DNA of 64,000 bases from Baylisascaris procyonis (lineage: Eukaryota > Nematoda > Chromadorea > Rhabditida > Ascarididae): contig JAZARR010000119.1 of NCBI GenBank assembly GCA_037389465.1, forward strand, positions 1-64,000. Reading direction: 5' to 3'. The notes beneath the pieces are model-generated. The model saw only the letters and a program-made list of their open reading frames with translations, searched no databases and was not told the origin of the DNA. Made by a program: the position numbers and the translations under genes. This document shows positions 12,481-24,059 of this stretch, piece by piece; within the stretch, counting starts at the first letter, position 1, and every line of letters begins with the position of its first letter.

Positions 12481-13798
12481 CATTCGTCGAAACCTCACCA
12501 ATCTCTACTTACCAAAAGACTATGCTAGATCTGCAAAATCAAAGAAAAAACTATTGCCTTATAAGCACTTCACCTCAATGCGCGCATTCCGTAGTTGTTG
12601 TAACTACAAAATGAAGTTGCACTTGCCAAATTTAAGCGCCTTAGAAGAGTTTAGATCAAATGCGGTCCGAATCCGGGTCGTGACCGTGATTCGAACCCAC
12701 TTAAACATATATGTTGCCCACTTCGATTAAGGAGTAAACATCACGAATCACTTCCAAAATCTATAAGGCAATATGATGCAATAACAGCTTTGCATACATA
12801 CAAATAAACTGCGCTTTCTAATCGAGAATCAGCCAAGCCGACCTGACCGATGCTTAAGATCTGCTCCACCATCACCTATACGTCTAATAGATCATCAACA
12901 AATAATTCGCTTCCTTCGACACAGCAACCTTTCGAGCCTATTCTAACGCATCTACGTACAAATGCAACAGAGGCATATCGGCAAACAGGGCGGGTGGGGG
13001 GGGGGTTCGGCAACGGGGACGATAATATATCAACCGCCCGTGAAGACATCCCAACATGCAATACATTTGGTGGACATTTTCACCCGTGCACTCGACGAGG
13101 CAATAAAACATGCAACATATGCAACCATAAAAGGTACATCCAGTGAAATATGACTAATATCATCACCTGAATCAAATCAATAAAGCAATATTTCAAGCAA
13201 TTATAATCGATAAAATTTTAGATAACAGAGATGTTGGCAATCATCCAATAAAATAATTCAAACTCATGACTGCTTTCGTTGCAAAATTTAGAGCAAATTC
13301 AAAAATTGCACCATACCATTTACAGCTCGATATCCGACTACCATACTGAATTTTTTCGGCCTTCCTGTGGAAATCTCGGGGGCATACCTGAAATCAAAAT
13401 AGTCTTGTATTCGTTAATTCAAGTTTTAGTAATTGCTACTCATTCAATAACGATATGTTCGGATTTATATACAAAAGCGATGCAACGATGAGAGATAAAT
13501 CAACGCAACGTGGCTTTCAACAATGATCAAAACCGTTGTACTTCTTCGATCGGATATAACAGAGGCAAACTAACGACTTTTTATTGATGAGTGGAGATCG
13601 AATATGATAATATTTGAAAGGTTTGAAAAAAAAGATTTTTAGATGTCAGAGAAAGTGATCTAAGGCAGTTGCTACAGTACCCTTACCCGCCCTAAAGTAC
13701 CCGAACAACACAAAAACACTTTTGACAAGTGTTCGCACTTGTTACATCAGGTAACAATTCTTTTCAACTAAGATTACATCACGTAACGTTCAATGTAC

Positions 13799-13907
13799 CT
13801 CCAACGATGCGGTCGACCCCTGATATGCTGGATCGTGAAAAAACATAGCCATCCTCGTTCAATGTTGGAATCGTTGCACCGTCCTCCTGTTCCGATACCA
13901 AGAAGTA
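13799..13907 (-). CDS. Candidate exon YFLVSEQEDGATIPTLNEDG
   Basis: The minus frame is open for 36 codons with coding-like composition (YFLVSEQEDGATIPTLNEDG, then YVFSRSSISGVDRIVG) and ends at GGAG|GTACAT. The acceptor is a weak TTTGAAG within a short direct repeat. Not recognised; the RIVG string is too isolated to suggest a trypsin-like protease. Confidence 0.4.
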
Positions 13908-14394
13908 CTTCAAAGTACTTCGCTACTTCAAATTGTATCGACGAATTCGATAGATTCCTTAATATTTACACCTATAAAATACTCTTTAAAAACTCTGAAA
14001 TAATCTAGAGATCACAACAGTCTTAGCGATATGCACTAAATGTGCTTCTTATATTTTAATTTTCCGTTTACTGCACTATTTTTTTGTTTCTGAATGCAAT
14101 TGTTGCAATCGATATGCTCATCAGGTAAATTCAAAATTAATGAGGCATCAAAGCAACACTCAATATAACTCCATGAAAAAAAAACGTTCAAAAATAGCTT
14201 CAAATAAAGCAGCACATAAATAATAATAAAAAGAAAGTGCAATTATTGGTCGATAAATAGAATTCAAATAAAGCACATAAACAAAAAGTAGGCTCATACT
14301 GCAAAGAAGGTGAAAAGAGGAAAAACATCTCCCCATAACATCCTATCGTAAAAACCACCGATGCCATTTCATGCATCTTCGCTATTGGCTATTG

Positions 14395-14547
14395 CATAGC
14401 ATAACCTAAAACTCTTGGCTATTCGACTCCACCAAACCAATCCTCATAAACCTATAACTCTCGGCTATTCGACTCCATCAAACCAATCCTCATAAACCTA
14501 TCTCTCTCGGCTATTCAACTCCACCAATCCAATCCTCATAAACCTAA
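14395..14547. repeat. Tandem repeat, about 52 bp x 3
   Basis: Three direct copies carry CTATTCGACTCCACCAAACC and CAATCCTCATAAACCTA, with a few substitutions. Confidence 0.9.
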
Positions 14548-15481
14548 AGAATTCAAATGATTCAAAATTTAAAAAATGGTTTAAGTAGCTACTAGAAGCT
14601 TCAAAGAAGAAAATTCTAATATCTAATGGCATATTCCGCTAAAATTCATTAGTAAATTAAAAATGGAAAAAATAATGAAAACTCAAAAAACAAAAAAAAG
14701 AAACTCGAGTAAAATCTCAAATGCCACAAAGATGGGAGAATAATTTCATGACGAAAAGGACCCATAAATTCATCACAGCAAATGACGAGATGAACTAACA
14801 AAAGATAAGGAAAAAGTGATAGACAAACTTATTCTAGCCAGGAAATGATGTCCATTACGAAGGTTTTGGGAAGTGATCACGTTGCTCGTTAAGACAATGA
14901 CAGAAGAAATTAAGAAGCTTTTTAAAGAAAAGGGTCATAGAGATATATACGATCTGAGATAATTGCTTAGGAAATCCCCTCTAGTGGATAGGGTGGGGGT
15001 AAGGGAGATATAGTGAAGGCAGCATAAGTTAGGATGATCGCCTAAATTATTAACTCCTTAACAGGGATACTCCACAAAGACAACTCATTAAAAATGAGAC
15101 ATTTTCAATGCAGAATGTACATTTCACTCATCTGCACCAACAACTTCAATAACGAAATCTGGCTCGCTAATCGCTAATTCTACGAACACGACTAAACTTG
15201 CGAATGCTAACCTACAATAAAAATCAATAGCTAGCCAAGCAATTTATAATGATTATCTGAATTAAAAAATGCCAAGAGCATCGCTCATTCACTGCTTTCA
15301 AATGCTTATCTCTCCATTATATCGCTAAGAAAAATAATGACACTAACGAAGATCTGTTGGTCCCATAGACGAATTGTAAGACAATCACTCTACCAATAGC
15401 TATTTCCTTTCACCTCCATTGCCAATTTCCTACTAACACACTATATGAAGTTCGAAGCAATCCGCTATATGTGAATGTGAA

Positions 15482-15520
15482 TATAATAGGTTTAGGTCGA
15501 CAGGACCCAAGCCTATTATA
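15482..15520. repeat. Hairpin, 17-bp arms, at the NUMT edge
   Basis: Arms 15482-15498 (TATAATAGGTTTAGGTC) and 15504-15520 (GACCCAAGCCTATTATA) are inverted copies matching at 15 of 17 positions, with G:T pairs allowing near-continuous pairing, around a 5-nt GACAG loop. It begins where the cytochrome b homology ends, so it may be a mitochondrial tRNA or intergenic hairpin carried in with the NUMT, or a structure present at the insertion point. Confidence 0.75.
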
Positions 15521-16700
15521 TTTCTAACACTATATACAAACCAACCAAACTACGCAAAGATCCGATCAGTAATATAATAAACTTAAAAAAAAACAGAAAA
15601 ACCACGAAGAAATATAAAAAAGAAAAGATCATACTCAAAATAATAAACGGGTCTTCAACCAAGCATAAGCCAAGCCTTCTCAAAATCACTGAGACACAAA
15701 TAAAAGCAAAAACAAGAAATTTATTCACCTCAGACAACATAGAAACACAGTTACCCACTAAGACAAAAATTTAAAAAAACCAAAATACTAACAAAGAAAG
15801 ACACCACACCCAGAACCTTATTATGAATAGCCAGCAAAATAATACAAAAACAAAAATATCACTCATGCACAATATGAACAGGCCTCAACATAGGGTCAGA
15901 CTCAATAAACATCTCCGGGTTACCTTAAAAAAAGGAAACGCCAAAGAGAAACCAATAAAAATAAACCAGACCACCTCAATCAAAAAATCCTCAACGCAAT
16001 ATAAGGGATAAGACAAATCTTACCGTAATCCCCATGACAATATAACTTGGAAGTCCTGCCAGTTCCATGAAAAAAACCAAATGCATCAAAACCAACAATA
16101 ATAATTCCCGCAGTACCAAAAAATATAAAACAAAAAAATTTCTTTGAAGTAGCACTAAAAACTGTGAACCCACTCCAAATCAAAATAACAATAGCCGGAC
16201 CTCAAATAGGAATTACACTCGACAAACTGGTAATTACTACCAAAGCCCAAAACTCATTTGCGCCCAAACCAAAGCATAACCCATAAAAGTCTCCATCATA
16301 ACTAAACCAATAATCATAATACCAGATATTCAAACCATTTTCAAACGATAACTAATAAAAAACGAACCCTTAAACAAATACAAATACAAAAGATAAAAAA
16401 CAATCGGCACCATTAAAATGCAAAACGCGAAAAACTCGACCAAAATTAACCGAGTACATAATGTATTACACATTCGAAAAAAGCAAAGCTACCATCATTA
16501 GAATAATAAAAAGCCAAAAAATACTCGTCAAAATTTGGAACCCCTAACCTGTAGCTAGCATTCCAATTAAAAAATAAAATTAAATTCAAAATTCAAACTA
16601 AAAGTCCAAACCTTACAAGAAGGCAACGTAACAACCATAGAATTAACAAAATTTAAAACCCCTTTAATCACCTCTACCTATTTATAAACATAAACTACCA
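15490..16700 (-). pseudogene. NUMT: nuclear copy of mitochondrial cytochrome b
   Basis: The minus strand is strongly T-rich, as in nematode mt coding strands. Read with the invertebrate mitochondrial code it gives nearly all of CYTB in order: MVVTLPS near the N-terminus; [44 protein letters not shown]; the 16190-15960 block containing HGTGSTSSLYCHGDYGKIC; NPEMFIESDPML; SPVHIVHEWYF; NKVLGVVSFFVSIL; and [20 protein letters not shown]. Trp is coded by TGA (EWYF) and Ser by AGG/AGA (DPMLSPVHIV, TGSTS), which shows organellar origin. Several frameshifts and stops break the frame, so it is not expressed as a protein. It is embedded between ordinary nuclear sequence. T-rich sequence to about 16740 may include part of an adjoining mt tRNA. 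The left end abuts the hairpin at 15482-15520. Confidence 0.93.
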
Positions 16701-17459
16701 AGGTAATACCACTCAATTTTCATTGAAACCGACTAGACCATCAGATGGCGATGACTTTCACGTACACGCAAAGAACTGAGAATCTTAAATCAACTGGAAT
16801 GATAACGTCGCAATATAGAATTTTAAGTTCTGCTTTAAAACCTCTGAAACGCTAAAAAAAAAAAAGCATAACGCAGCAATGTTATGGGTGGCGTAAGTGA
16901 TATAACAAAATTAGGATAGGGATGAAAAAAATAGAATGACACACTGATGAGTATGGGGTGAAGAATTAAACGAAGAAACGGTTGAAACAGAGTGCTGAAG
17001 AACTCATTAAAAGCACAAATTATTTTGCTTCCTTAATGTCCTCACGTTAAGACTGCCGTTTATAAAAACATAGAGTAGAGATCATCCTCAAAAAATATCT
17101 TAATTCCCTTTTCTATAGAAATCAACTCTACAATTTTCTAACAAAAAACAACAAAGAGATAACAAAGAAGTCGATATATCAACACCAAAACAAAGAGTTC
17201 TATCTGTGAAACAAATAAACCATTCAACCTTCTCCCTCCTCACCCTATTCAGCAACAAGAGAAAACACTAAAAACGGTACGATGAACCTTATAGACTAAA
17301 CTTATCCTATCTTATTCAACATAAAGCCATTATCCCCTCAATCTGCACTTAATTATGCTAAAAATATAATAAAGACCATAAAATTTAAAAATAATAAAAA
17401 CAAAAAATCTCAGCCTAGTATCTATGGTTTACCTCTGAAGATCACATATACTCTACAAC

Positions 17460-18095
17460 CAATTCTGGTTGTTTTCGGCCCTTTTGTTCGATGACCGCAT
17501 AAGCTGGCTGGTCGGCTAAAAACGATAAGTGACGATCCCGTCGTACTTGACACCCCAAATATTTTGCCACCTAAGGAATTGATGAAAAATCCTCAGATGG
17601 CCACACTTGAGGTGGTCCATCGATACCAAGTTTCTCGAGAACTTTGCGCATGATTTGCTCGAGACGAATCTTCGCGAATTGGTCTCGAGCTTCAGCTCAA
17701 CTATGACAAGTGTGGTTATTGCGCCAAGCATTGGGTAGCCAGGAACAATGCAACAAGTCGCAAATGAGCACCGCTAGCCACCGGCAAAGGTACATTTCTT
17801 CGCGACGCTCTACCCCAATCAACCAACCAAACTCAGTTCACCAAAAGGTTCTATTCGTATGTAACACCTCTCGCCAACTCTCCGCCCTCCTTCCACAAAA
17901 CATTCACGAACTTCCTCGATATGCTTTTCTATGTGCTCCTCGTGCCGATACACGTTCTCTACGAAAAGCACGTTAAATCATCCCTCTTATATCGGTCCAT
18001 AAAATCAATAAGCATCCAGGATTCACGCCAAATGCTTTACAAGGTGACCAAAAACGACAAGCATTTTGCCTGTATCCTTCAATACTTCGTGCTCC
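17460..18095. repeat. Dispersed repeat R4, copy 2
   Basis: Second copy of the 225-855 family, same orientation. In one plus-strand frame it reads through NYDKCGYCAKHWVARNNATS, FLRDALPQSTNQTQFTKRF, the shared VLYEKHVKSS block, and then KNDKHFACILQYFVLLDKC past the point where copy 1 diverges. It therefore preserves a little more of the ancestral frame, interrupted by two stops. Function unknown. Confidence 0.75.
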
Positions 18096-18169
18096 TCGAC
18101 AAATGCATGGACAGACGGCAAAGAAGAATTCAGAGCTCAAACATAAGCTCCAAACTCCCTAGATAGAAA

Positions 18170-20200
18170 TATCTGGACTTCAGGTTTGGAGACTCCAACC
18201 TACTAAACACACGAGAAAGATTCTATCGGTCGACTGCAACGCCAATCTCGAAACCGATAATTAACAACATACGTTGTTTCTAGTTAGTTCGGCAATTGAA
18301 ACAGGTGGACAGAGTGACCAATAGATATTTGCTTATGAGTGGACGCTATGTCATCAAAATACACTCCTCTAAGAATCTGCACAAGTGTATGAAAATCAAA
18401 AATTTGCATGCGTGCAAATTGGATGGGCCAAACTTTCTCAAAAATCTGTTTAAAAGGAATGAAAGTGACCCATATATTGCTTGGAACAGTTAGACAAAAG
18501 GGTACCTACTTCTATTAGAATGCATTTCAACTAGCAAAGGGATACATCACTTAGGAAGATTGCGCATGAGAAACAATGTGCACAATGACTTACTCCTATC
18601 GCATTTGAAAGGTAATAGCTTCACGTCCCTCTATCTTAAACGGGTCGAACATAGACGGATAAACACAAATACCCTGAAATCAAAAGGAAGTTCTCACATC
18701 TGATAATCAAAATTAGTTTTGAATAAAGTAATTCGCTTTGAAAACAATTGCAGAAATGCACTAATAAGTGAGATTCGACACAAAATTCATATAAAAATCT
18801 CAAATATATCCCCTAATAGTTCACTATGATGGGAATAATAACGACAATAGAACACCTCTTTAATATTAAGGCCTTTCTGCATTTAAAAAAAGTATTCGAA
18901 TCACTTCAAACAAAACGTTCTTTTCAAAATGCAAAAAAAAAGAACAATTCGACTGTCAGCAAAGTGTTGCATAAGCATCACATTTGATCGGCAATCTAAC
19001 AGCAACGGCACCATTGATACCACTCTATGCATGGCGCATAGCGCATAGCTGAACCAGCTAGCTGCAACTAGAGAGTTGTCGTACTACGATCTCCTTCCTT
19101 GTTTTGCCCATATGTTTGTCTACGCATGAGTGCTGAACCAGCTGAACTAGCTTTGCCCACACACGTTTGTCCATCTCTGAGTGAGGTTGATTGCATTCGC
19201 TGAACTATATTAACGATGATGCATACATACCGCTAACTGTTAAATGCTCACGTGAAGCAAATCCAATTCTGTCTTCATTTTCTTTGCCTTTCAAACGATC
19301 CTTATTCGAAGTGAAGATTTTTTATATTTACCTCTTTTCAGCGAATTCGAACTGCGAGAAAAATTGCACAACTATTGAAAAGTTCATTAAAACTGCATTT
19401 TACATGCTTTTCACATATGAATATTGCAATCAATCTCATTTCGATTATCGACTATGCCGATTCCCAAATTTCTATTCAAAAAACCACAAATCTGATGTTC
19501 ATTATCACTTCACAGTTATCAAAAATAGCCGTTTTTTCAAATTTGTCCTCCTCAATTCTTCAGTTGCTCTTGCATCTGCTATCGGTATTGCAGTAAAAAA
19601 AAACAATTACCAAATAGCTCCGGTGAACAAAAACTTTTCCCCACCAGAATTCTGTGTGAGTTGAGTGCGAAATACAAACAAACGATATCAATAATTCAAT
19701 AAAACGCTGCGCTTCGAAAGGCAATTCAAGGTGCAAATTTACTCAGCGATGAGCTCAATTTATCCCATACTGTGCATCACTCGATTTTTCATCGATGCAC
19801 TCCCATATTTTATGATTCTACGAACGATCTGCAAACAACCCCAAAAATTTTACGTCTGGCGTTACCGTACTGATAAAGAGCAGCATGGGCAACCTCAACT
19901 GAAACTGCGAGTGCTTCACCGAAAAACAAAAAAGAATTAAGAATGAAAGCGTTCCATAACCCACTTATTGTCGGATGCAGAATCTGGTGACGTACTCGAC
20001 GAAATAGCGTCTATGAGGAGTCGCTGAATCGTTTCTCCTTCCACTATCTTGTGCTCCTGAAAATCATTACCTGCTAACACATCATTGCTTTTCAACACAC
20101 AGCTTTCGCATCATAATTCAATTTCCAAAACAGTGGTGCAAACACCAACTCAGATCATGAAAACTACACTTGGGGCGTTTTCGGCACCATGATGGGTAAT
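18170..20200. other. AT-rich region, no supported gene
   Basis: The 157-codon plus ORF at 19191-19664 is low-complexity and AT-driven. A diverged direct duplication around GTTTGTC ... TGAACCAGCT lies at 19060-19175. Confidence 0.55.
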
Positions 20201-20213
20201 AGCTCGCTTGCCT

Positions 20214-20397
20214 TTAGAGAAGTCGCTTTCTATCCGTTTCATTCGTATATTCTTGTTTGAAACGCCATTTGAGCAGTGAATTTCCGCCTTTGACAACAGA
20301 ATATGTCGTATTTCGAAATGGGCGATTGGGTGGGTACGTCAAAAATACTGAAAAAGATCTACGGGAGTGGCGGCGTGCTCCCTTACAACCGCTCAAC
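20214..20397 (-). CDS. Candidate terminal exon, 60 codons plus stop
   Basis: Acceptor AATCAATTTCAG opens a single long frame reading LSGCKGARRHSRRSFSVFLT, YPPNRPFRNTTYSVVKGG and ending in KRLL and TAA at 20216-20214. It is very basic. The frame is also open upstream through the intron-like sequence. Not recognised. Confidence 0.4.
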
Positions 20398-20582
20398 CTG
20401 AAATTGATTAATGAATAATCGCCGACGATATACTTTAAACGATGACACTCACATACAATCATTACTAGTTCAGAGTAGTAAATTTTCATAATAAAAATAA
20501 TATTAGTAAATTCTCGCAAATAAAATAATATTTGCATAAAATAAATGACTACAATTTACGAGACGCTCATCTTTAAGCTTAC

Positions 20583-20667
20583 TCTTGAATATCGCAGTAA
20601 GTCTAAGTTCGTCGTTCCGAATTGATCTTTTTTTCGGCCTAACAACAACTGAAATTGTCTTCGCCAT
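20583..20667 (-). CDS. Candidate first exon MAKTISVVVRPKKRS
   Basis: ATG at 20667 starts MAKTISVVVRPKKRSIRNDE followed by LRLTAIFK, with a donor AAGA|GTAAGC. A second donor (CTC|GTAAAT) lies 24 nt on. Neither phase fits directly into the 20397 acceptor, so a link to that exon would need an extra exon. Not recognised. Confidence 0.3.
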
Positions 20668-21813
20668 GCTAATATCCCTAAAGCAGTCAACTGCGAACAA
20701 AATCTAATAATCGCAAAAAATGTTCAGCAGGTTAACAGCGCATCGAGATCAATAAGAGTCGGTTGGTTCATTTCGGTAACACCATCAGCAAAGAGCAGTA
20801 TGTTTGGTTCAAAGGTCAAAATTTAAAAGACATGAAACGTGCCACATTGGGCAGAAAGAAAAACCACTAAAGCAATTTAACAGAGAAAAATGGAACATGG
20901 CATTGGAGATGAGCACAAAAGAAAGTCTCAAGATTAATAAGGTTTCCCCCTCCCCTCTTAGGAATGTTTGGAACTGATTGCGCCCTCTGCTGATTGCTGC
21001 TGGATGGGAGGTAATAACGACAAATGAACGACTAAGCCTCCAATCGTTCCTTATCAATCAAAGTCTTCTTCCAATTTTCCGCTTTTTTTGGCTGCAAGAC
21101 AGACTCGGTTTCTACCGACTTCCTTCGGTCGGGAACTGACTTATATTTTTTCGAACCCCATTCCAACCGAACTTTAGTCGTTACCGAATGCTTTTAGTCC
21201 TTCAAAACTATCATCTTTCCATCAGAACAAAGTTTCTTAGCGAAGTGTCGGAAATCTAGAGAGTTTAGCAAAGATTGCAGGGTAAACAAAATAACGAAAC
21301 TGCGCAAAATACAAAGCAGCTCATGAGTAGAATGCAATAAATCAATTTACAAACGTTTCCACAGCATGTGCTCGTGATAAATAGGGAAAAATGTAACAGA
21401 GAAGAAAGAGAAAACTATAATTTCGACCAAAATGTGAGATAACCTCGTGCACATTTTCAATAAAAAAAGGATATGAAATTCATATCGGTATGGATATTAT
21501 CACAAAACCTATCATACGTTAAAGAAGTTGGGATATTAATCCGCGAAACCATAGAGCGCACTGAATGAATGCTTCAAAAGTTTGTAGAAAAACGTAAGAA
21601 GTGCACAATAAATGAAAACCATAACATCAATAACAAGCGAGAGATAACTAAGATTAGTCACTTCGAGATGAATTCCGCCTTCTTGAGTTTCCCATTAACT
21701 GTACCTATCTCAGCAGAGTTTCCAATATCATTAACGCGAATAGTGAAGAGTAAAAATTGATAAGTTCAAATAGCAAATGAAACTCGGAAACAAATAAGTA
21801 TATTTTTCTTGCG

Positions 21814-21868
21814 ACGTTGCAGAAGTCTACTTTCACGTTGCAGAAGTCTATCCTCTCTTCTGCAACGT
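21814..21868. repeat. Direct plus inverted ACGTTGCAGAA repeat
   Basis: ACGTTGCAGAAGTCTA occurs twice (21814 and 21835). The second copy forms a perfect 11-bp inverted pair with 21858-21868 around a 12-nt pyrimidine-rich loop. Confidence 0.85.
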
Positions 21869-23466
21869 CCTCTCAAAACAAGTATCCTCGCAAAACAAGT
21901 TGTAATATGAAGGAATCGAACAAGGTGACTAGGCAACCTCGTTAGGTCAATGGTAATTCAATGAGATCCCAAAATCACGTTTCTCGTAAATGGAAGACTT
22001 AAAAATAGTAGCACAAGTGGACATGAAAAGGTAAGTATAAAAGATATTAGAACAGGGTTAAGAAAGTGATGATGTGCCTTAAATGTCAAAAACAACCTTC
22101 CCGACAATTTTCAGGATATCGAAAAGCGCTATTGACTTTGGTTTTTGGTTTTTAGTATTTTCATCTGACGGAATTGCTGGCGACAACATTGCTTGCGCCT
22201 AATTAAACTTCCTTTGCAGATCGTTATTTCGTTCAACAAAATGCGTTGAAAATATTCAAAGCAAACCCCATAGAGGTTTTAAATCGATGTTTTCTAATAG
22301 TGCGGCTATAAGTGGTAGTGATAGATAGTGATGTAAGTGCATTTGCAAGACAGATTTTACTCTGTTAAAATTGTGCAAACCAAAAATGAAAGCAACAATG
22401 TGTATGAGAGCAATGTAAATACAAATCGACAGCTACCTAATCTACAGATGAGTGGAATGAAGTGCAACCTTGCGTGAAAAAAAAAATTGAAAAAATTAGC
22501 CAAAACATATTACATGAAAAGAGTTTGAATGAAATGAATTTTTCAAAAAAAAAAAAAAAAAAAATGGCGAGAAATAAGCAAAATTTGGAAAGAATATCGG
22601 TCTACATTAGGTAGCTGTCAATAATTGCTAAAACAATTAACATCTGTTAATTACACCAATATCAATCGCCGATAACTTGGAACAACTCTTCACAAAGAAT
22701 ATTACAGGTCATTGTGAAAAAGACAGGCAAGTAAGGTGGACACATCTGAAAGGTTTTTACAAACATCATCTACCACTAGCGACAACATCGACTAGTTGGT
22801 TGAAAAACTGTAATGACTGCAATAATGCAATAGATGGATCGAATCTCATTAATACTATGAAAAAATCTGTCTCAATAGACATAAAAACGACGAATGTCCA
22901 CCTCGAACATATTCAACAACATCATTCATTAATCGAAAATCCAAAGATATCGCTTCAAATAATTAAAAAACGAGGTGATTGGTAAGAAATATATCGAAAA
23001 CATATACCAATCAGCACCTACAATCTAGTCAGTATTCCACCCTTTAATTACCCCTTTCACCCCCTGCCAAGTTGATAAGTGTCAAGTCAGGTTAAGCAAA
23101 AATAAAGCTACGAATAATTTAAATGCAATAAAATTTTCCTTTAACTCTAATAGTTGCGAAGTTTAAACTAATAACCACATAAAAATATAACATATATGAA
23201 TAGATGCAAACTTTTCATAATGCATTTTGTGAATATAAAAACACATAAAAAGTGGCAGAATTTAAGATAAAGAAAAAGAAGGAAGAAAAATAATTACGAG
23301 AACAAAGAAGTTGAGATGAAAGAAAAAGGGAAGACATTATCGGAAAACAATAGCAAAATGAGCAGTAGAAAAGTAATTGTCAGAGAGATGACTGGTTACC
23401 AATTGTCGTGCGATCAAAACAAATACAAGACCCGTGGGCAAACTAAGGAATACATCAGAAAACTGC

Positions 23467-23541
<75 letters not shown>
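23467..23541. repeat. TA dinucleotide microsatellite
   Basis: About 75 bp of near-perfect alternating AT/TA with a few G or C interruptions. It creates spurious YIYIYI ORFs on both strands. Confidence 0.95.
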
Positions 23542-23795
23542 GTTTTCACATCGAAGACCTAAAAATATATGACGACAACTACAATACATCATCTACTCGT
23601 TGCATTCATTCGAAGAAGCAAAAATCAAATAAATTCAGTAATGATAGAGGTCTATTTAAAAACAGCATGTCCTCCTCACGGAATCCCCATTTAACTTTCA
23701 AAATGAAGTTAGCGCACCTCTCACCTAGCACTCAATTGCCATTTGTAGTACCCTCATCAAAAATTTTTTCAAGGCCATGAGGAAGAATTGCTTAC

Positions 23796-23949
23796 CCATT
23801 AACTCGGGAGGACAGCTGCTGAAAGGAGTCATGTGGAACTTCCTTCGCAGAAAGCCAAATGATTTACACGCATCAATCCTTCGTTCACATTCGGCTCCCT
23901 CATAGCCGGCATCATTTTCACAACTCGTAAGCTCCACTGCTTGCGAAAT
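23796..23949 (-). CDS. Candidate exon, degenerate EGF-like sequence
   Basis: Acceptor TTTTGCTTTGCAG and donor ATGG|GTAAGC bound 51 open codons. The protein reads SCENDAGYEGAECERRIDAC, then KSFGF and FSSCPPELMG. GYEGxxCE followed by IDAC and SCPPxxxG has the layout of the end of one EGF repeat and most of a calcium-binding EGF repeat, but several expected cysteines are Phe, Ser or Asn. It may be a decayed or very divergent EGF-domain exon. No neighbouring EGF exon was found. Confidence 0.45.
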
Positions 23950-24059
23950 CTGCAAAGCAAAATCAAACATATTTTTGTAGCCCTTCAAAACGTGCCAACG
24001 ATACATGAAAACTAAAGTTGACATTGACAAAACGGTTCCGTTCCGATCATGCATTTATT

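Noticed and set aside
12660..12710. tRNA gene suggested by GGTTCGAATCAC
   Set aside because: The T-arm does not pair and no acceptor or anticodon arm can be built around it.
13799..13830. RIVGG-like string as a serine protease start
   Set aside because: No conserved N-terminal context, no catalytic His block downstream, and the GG depends on reading through a splice donor.
19191..19664. 157-codon plus ORF
   Set aside because: AT-driven composition, no recognisable motif and no splice context.
23316..23780. 154-codon plus ORF
   Set aside because: Its centre is the TA microsatellite (YIYIYI), and the rest is AT-biased sequence without homology.
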